A program made the position numbers and the translations under genes. From Elusimicrobiota bacterium (GTDB lineage Bacteria; Elusimicrobiota; Elusimicrobia; UBA1565; UBA9628): a stretch of 7,194 nucleotides of DNA. The stretch is taken from NCBI GenBank assembly GCA_016194625.1, contig JACQBB010000358.1:1-7194 (forward strand), written 5' to 3'. Each line of letters starts with the position of its first letter. The stretch's first letter is position 1. This document shows positions 5,766 to 7,194 of this stretch, piece by piece. Under the pieces are notes generated by a model. That model was not told where the DNA came from. It saw nothing but the letters and a program-made list of their open reading frames with translations, and ran no database searches.

Positions 5766-6614
5766 ATGATCCTGGTCACCGGCGCGACCGGGACCGTCGG
5801 CCGCCACCTCGTCCTTGAGCTGAAGACGCGCTCCGTCCCCTTCCGGATACTCACGCGCGACCCGGACAAGGCCCGCATCAAGCTCGGCCCCGTGGAGACG
5901 CGGGTCGGCAGCCTCGCGCGCCCCGACCTCGCCGCGAAGGCGCTCGAAGGCGCCGACGCGGTCTTCCTCCTGTCCCCGCTCGACCCCGAGCTGCCCTCCT
6001 GGGAGACGGCGTTCGTCCGCGCCGCGGCGAAAGCGGGCGTGAAGCGCCTCGTGAAGCTCTCCGCGCTGGGCGCCGACCCGCGCTCTCCCGCCGCGCCGCT
6101 GCGCTGGCACGGAGAGGCCGAGGCGGAGGTCCGCCGCTGCGGCGTCCCGTCCGCGGTCCTGCGCCCGGCCGCGTTCCACCAGAACCTGCTCGCCTCCGCC
6201 GACTCGGTCCGCCGCGGGACCCTGGCCGCGCCGATGGGGAACGCGCGCGTCGCGATGGTGGACGCGCGCGACGCGGCCGCCGCCGCCGCGGCCCTGCTGT
6301 GCGCCCCGGCGCCGTCGGTGGAGACCTTCGCGCTCACCGGCCCCGCGCCGCTGTCCTACGCGGAGGTCGCGGCGGTCTTCGCGGACGTCCTCGGCCGCCC
6401 GGTCGCCTACGCGGCCGCCGACCCCGCCGACGCGCGCCGGGCGATGACGGTCGCGGGCCTGCCCGCGTGGCGAGTGGACGCGCTGCTCGGCCTGGCCGAG
6501 CGGTGGCGGGCCGGCGACGCCGACCTCGCCGCCGACGGCGTGCGCGCGACGACGGGCCGCGAGCCCCTCGGACTCGGCGCGTTCGTCCGCGACCACCGCG
6601 CCGCCTTCGCCTGA
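5766..6614 (+). CDS. NmrA-like NAD(P)-binding protein (atypical SDR)
   Basis: 282 residues. The N-terminus MILVTGATGTVGRHLVLELK is a Rossmann dinucleotide fold with the G-x-x-G-x-x-G pattern (T5-G6-A7-T8-G9-T10-V11-G12). LTR at 29-31 ends the second strand; an Arg there usually goes with NADP(H). The middle part KRLVKLSALGAD (93-104) and AVLRPAAFHQNLL (130-142) are typical of NmrA/NAD(P)H:quinone oxidoreductase-2-like proteins. The SDR catalytic Y-x-x-x-K is absent: the equivalent place reads WHGEAEAEV (114-122). Such proteins act as NAD(P)-dependent reductases or as redox-sensing regulators; which applies here cannot be told. The gene starts 1 base after the methyltransferase stop (TAG A ATG) without its own Shine-Dalgarno, so it is translationally coupled, and ends at a strong terminator. 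The C-terminal third is Ala-rich with no recognisable extra domain. Confidence 0.85.
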   Translation: MILVTGATGTVGRHLVLELKTRSVPFRILTRDPDKARIKLGPVETRVGSLARPDLAAKALEGADAVFLLSPLDPELPSWETAFVRAAAKAGVKRLVKLSALGADPRSPAAPLRWHGEAEAEVRRCGVPSAVLRPAAFHQNLLASADSVRRGTLAAPMGNARVAMVDARDAAAAAAALLCAPAPSVETFALTGPAPLSYAEVAAVFADVLGRPVAYAAADPADARRAMTVAGLPAWRVDALLGLAERWRAGDADLAADGVRATTGREPLGLGAFVRDHRAAFA

Positions 6615-6635
6615 TAGGCCTTAGGGCCTATTTTT
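6614..6635 (+). terminator. Intrinsic terminator of the methyltransferase-NmrA operon
   Basis: Perfect 7-bp stem ATAGGCC/GGCCTAT (6614-6620, 6625-6631) with the 4-base loop TTAG, followed by a run of T to 6635. It begins at the last base of the upstream stop codon, so it closes this operon exactly. Confidence 0.85.
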
Positions 6636-6639
6636 CCCA

Positions 6640-6657
6640 GGCCAAAGGGCCCTTTTT
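6640..6657 (+). terminator. Second, weaker tandem terminator
   Basis: Short stem GGCC/GGCC (6640-6643, 6648-6651) followed by C and five T (6653-6657). The GGCCC at 6648-6652 can instead pair with GGGCC at 6624-6628 of the first terminator. It probably acts as a backup stop behind the first hairpin. Confidence 0.5.
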
Positions 6658-6674
6658 CGCTTTCCCCTTCCGGC

Positions 6675-6680
6675 TAACAT
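6675..6680 (+). promoter_or_regulatory. Tentative -10 box for the structured leader of the repeat-protein gene
   Basis: TAACAT (TANNNT) sits in the first AT-rich stretch after the tandem terminators and would place a transcription start near 6687, just ahead of the first leader hairpin. No convincing -35 is seen. TAGCCT at 6685-6690 is an alternative hexamer. Confidence 0.3.
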
Positions 6681-6686
6681 TTGATA

Positions 6687-6785
6687 GCCTGTAATCCTTG
6701 AAATCTGGTCAAGGAGTCTCCACGCCCGGACCGAATCCGGGCTCACCAGGGGAGCGGACCCGCGGGGCCGCCTCCTGGTTTTTTT
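6687..6785 (+). ncRNA. Structured leader / candidate riboswitch or small RNA ending in an intrinsic terminator
   Basis: About 100 nt with three consecutive hairpins. P1 is a perfect 7-bp stem TCCTTGA/TCAAGGA (6695-6701, 6709-6715) with loop AATCTGG. P2 is a perfect 7-bp stem GCCCGGA/TCCGGGC (6724-6730, 6736-6742) with loop CCGAA. P3 is the terminator at 6746-6785. GGAG-T-CTCC lies between P1 and P2. Bases 6705-6709 (CTGGT, P1 loop) are complementary to ACCAG (6745-6749) at the foot of the terminator, a possible pseudoknot or antiterminator contact. I do not recognise a known riboswitch consensus (TPP, cobalamin, SAM, c-di-GMP, preQ1, guanidine and fluoride motifs were considered by eye). It could be a cis-acting attenuator for the downstream gene or an independent sRNA. 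Confidence 0.5.
6746..6785 (+). terminator. Strong intrinsic terminator within the leader (attenuator candidate)
   Basis: CCAGGGG-A-GCGG (6746-6757) pairs with CCGCCTCCTGG (6768-6778) in 11 pairs with one bulged A and one G-U, and the 10-base loop is itself GC-rich. Seven T follow (6779-6785). It lies about 50 bases ahead of the repeat-protein start on the same strand, so any transcript from the promoter region above must read through it. Its 3' arm bases 6768-6775 are a perfect complement of 6825-6832. Confidence 0.8.
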
Positions 6786-6796
6786 ATTTCCCGCGC

Positions 6797-6815
6797 ACGC
6801 TCCCTCGGGGAGCGT
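6797..6815 (+). other. Hairpin between terminator and ribosome binding site
   Basis: Perfect inverted repeat ACGCTCCC-TCG-GGGAGCGT, 8-bp arms around 3 bases (at least 7 pairs form once the loop relaxes). It is not followed by a T run, so it is not a terminator. It may set the geometry of the leader or protect the mRNA 5' region after read-through. Confidence 0.6.
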
Positions 6816-6824
6816 ATGCCGTCC

Positions 6825-6829
6825 GGAGG
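6825..6829 (+). promoter_or_regulatory. Shine-Dalgarno sequence of the repeat-protein gene
   Basis: GGAGG with a 9-base spacer to the ATG at 6839. It is the only strong ribosome binding site in the window and stands in contrast to the leaderless starts of the other operons. The stretch 6825-6832 (GGAGGCGG) is perfectly complementary to the terminator's 3' arm, so it could be sequestered. Confidence 0.75.
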
Positions 6830-6838
6830 CGGAAAGAA

Positions 6839-7194
6839 ATGAAACGAACGACCCTGACCCTGGGGATCCTGCTCGCGTCGTTGGCGGCGAAGCCCGCGCA
6901 GGCGGACACCTGGTCCCTGGACAGCCTCAAGTTCTGGAAGACGGCCGGCTTCCCCGACCGCGGCGGACAGCGCCAACAGCCTCCCCGCCAGGAGCCGCCG
7001 CGTCAGCAGCCGCCGCGTCAGCAGCCTCCGCGTCAGGAGCCGCCGCGACAACAGCCTCCTCGCCAGGAGCCGCCGCGTCAGCAGCCTCCCCGCCAGGAGC
7101 CCCCGCGACAACAGCCTCCTCGCCAGGAGCCGCCGCGTCAGCAGCCTCCCCGCCAGGAGCCCCCGCGACAACAGCCTCCTCGCCAGGAGCCGCC
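6839..7194 (+). CDS. Secreted low-complexity protein of Q[Q/E]PPR pentapeptide repeats (3' end outside window)
   Basis: 118 codons are visible, without a stop before the edge. Residues 1-22 are a classic Sec signal peptide: basic MKR, a hydrophobic core [12 protein letters not shown], and AQA before D23 as the probable signal peptidase I site. A short segment follows ([20 protein letters not shown], 23-42). From residue 46 there are 14 complete pentapeptides QQPPR or QEPPR and part of a fifteenth. The later part alternates [10 protein letters not shown] strictly. Arg every five residues and Glu every ten give a positively charged, probably polyproline-II extended chain; it is not a known enzyme fold. 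A cell-envelope or extracellular role, for example a spacer or binder of anionic polymers, is only inference. I do not recognise the family; a folded C-terminal domain may lie beyond the window. Start chosen by the GGAGG at 6825 and the signal peptide. Confidence 0.8.
   Translation, partial: MKRTTLTLGILLASLAAKPAQADTWSLDSLKFWKTAGFPDRGGQRQQPPRQEPPRQQPPRQQPPRQEPPRQQPPRQEPPRQQPPRQEPPRQQPPRQEPPRQQPPRQEPPRQQPPRQEP
6974..7194 (+). repeat. Tandem repeat: 15-bp unit nested in a 60-bp higher-order unit
   Basis: Fifteen-base units encode Q[Q/E]PPR, beginning at 6974 and running past the window edge. Four successive units with different synonymous codons make a 60-bp block: 7064-7123 and 7124-7183 are identical, and a third copy begins at 7184. 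The block before them (7004-7063) differs at only four positions. The identity at synonymous sites indicates recent duplication or gene conversion of the 60-bp block. Confidence 0.95.

Noticed and set aside
4493..6337. 614-residue minus-strand frame antisense to the methyltransferase and NmrA-like genes
   Set aside because: The plus-strand genes carry full family motifs; this frame shows only compositional runs.
6698..6712. Fnr site TTGA-N7-TCAA in the leader
   Set aside because: Spacing is N7, not the N6 required by Fnr-type dimers; it is better explained as the P1 RNA hairpin.
6687..6785. 6S RNA, SRP RNA or a known riboswitch
   Set aside because: None of the conserved cores I could recall is present, and the length is too short for 6S RNA; left as an unassigned structured RNA.
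6743..7171. 142-residue minus-strand frame of Leu/Arg repeats
   Set aside because: It is the reverse reading of the 15-bp repeat, which is open because the repeat contains no stop in that frame; the plus strand has the SD and the signal peptide.
6974..7194. CRISPR-like array
   Set aside because: The 15-bp units are contiguous with no unique spacers and keep a coding frame.

Overview
This is a very GC-rich bacterial window (GC well above 65% by eye). It shows seven genes: five complete single-copy genes of ordinary metabolism and regulation plus a complete transporter, and fragments running off both ends bring the count of coding features to eight. No phage, IS, CRISPR, tRNA or rRNA is visible. 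The taxon cannot be fixed from sequence alone. A high-GC, deep-branching Gram-negative lineage (Elusimicrobiota-like or similar) would fit the genes and the secreted Pro/Gln/Arg repeat protein, but that is a guess.

Layout from left to right. Bases 1-63 on the minus strand hold the first 21 codons of what looks like glutamyl-tRNA reductase (hemA). Upstream on the same strand (142-969) is a Crp/Fnr-family regulator with four N-terminal cysteines. Diverging from it at 1078 is a two-gene operon: a fusion of an AmgK-type sugar kinase with the C-terminal sensor domain of RapZ (1078-2502), then a MurU-like sugar-1-phosphate nucleotidyltransferase (2504-3241). Together these read as a MurNAc/GlcNAc salvage module for cell-wall recycling, with an amino-sugar sensing domain built into the kinase. 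Convergent to it is a CPA-type cation/proton antiporter (3250-4461, minus). A 55-bp divergent promoter separates the antiporter from an RlmI-type rRNA methyltransferase (4517-5764) coupled to an NmrA-like NAD(P)-binding protein (5766-6614). Tandem terminators close that operon. The last 580 bases carry a structured leader, with two perfect hairpins, a strong intrinsic terminator and a further hairpin, ahead of a secreted protein made of Q[Q/E]PPR pentapeptides (6839 to the window end, incomplete).

Two things stand out beyond gene content. First, four independent operon starts (hemA, kinase, antiporter, methyltransferase) have a TANNNT -10 hexamer exactly 6 bases before the start codon and no convincing Shine-Dalgarno sequence; one also has a perfect TTGACA at 17 bp. 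This is the arrangement of leaderless mRNAs. Second, the repeat-protein gene is the opposite: it has a long structured leader whose terminator 3' arm is perfectly complementary over 8 bases to its own Shine-Dalgarno region, which suggests an attenuator or riboswitch of no family I recognise.
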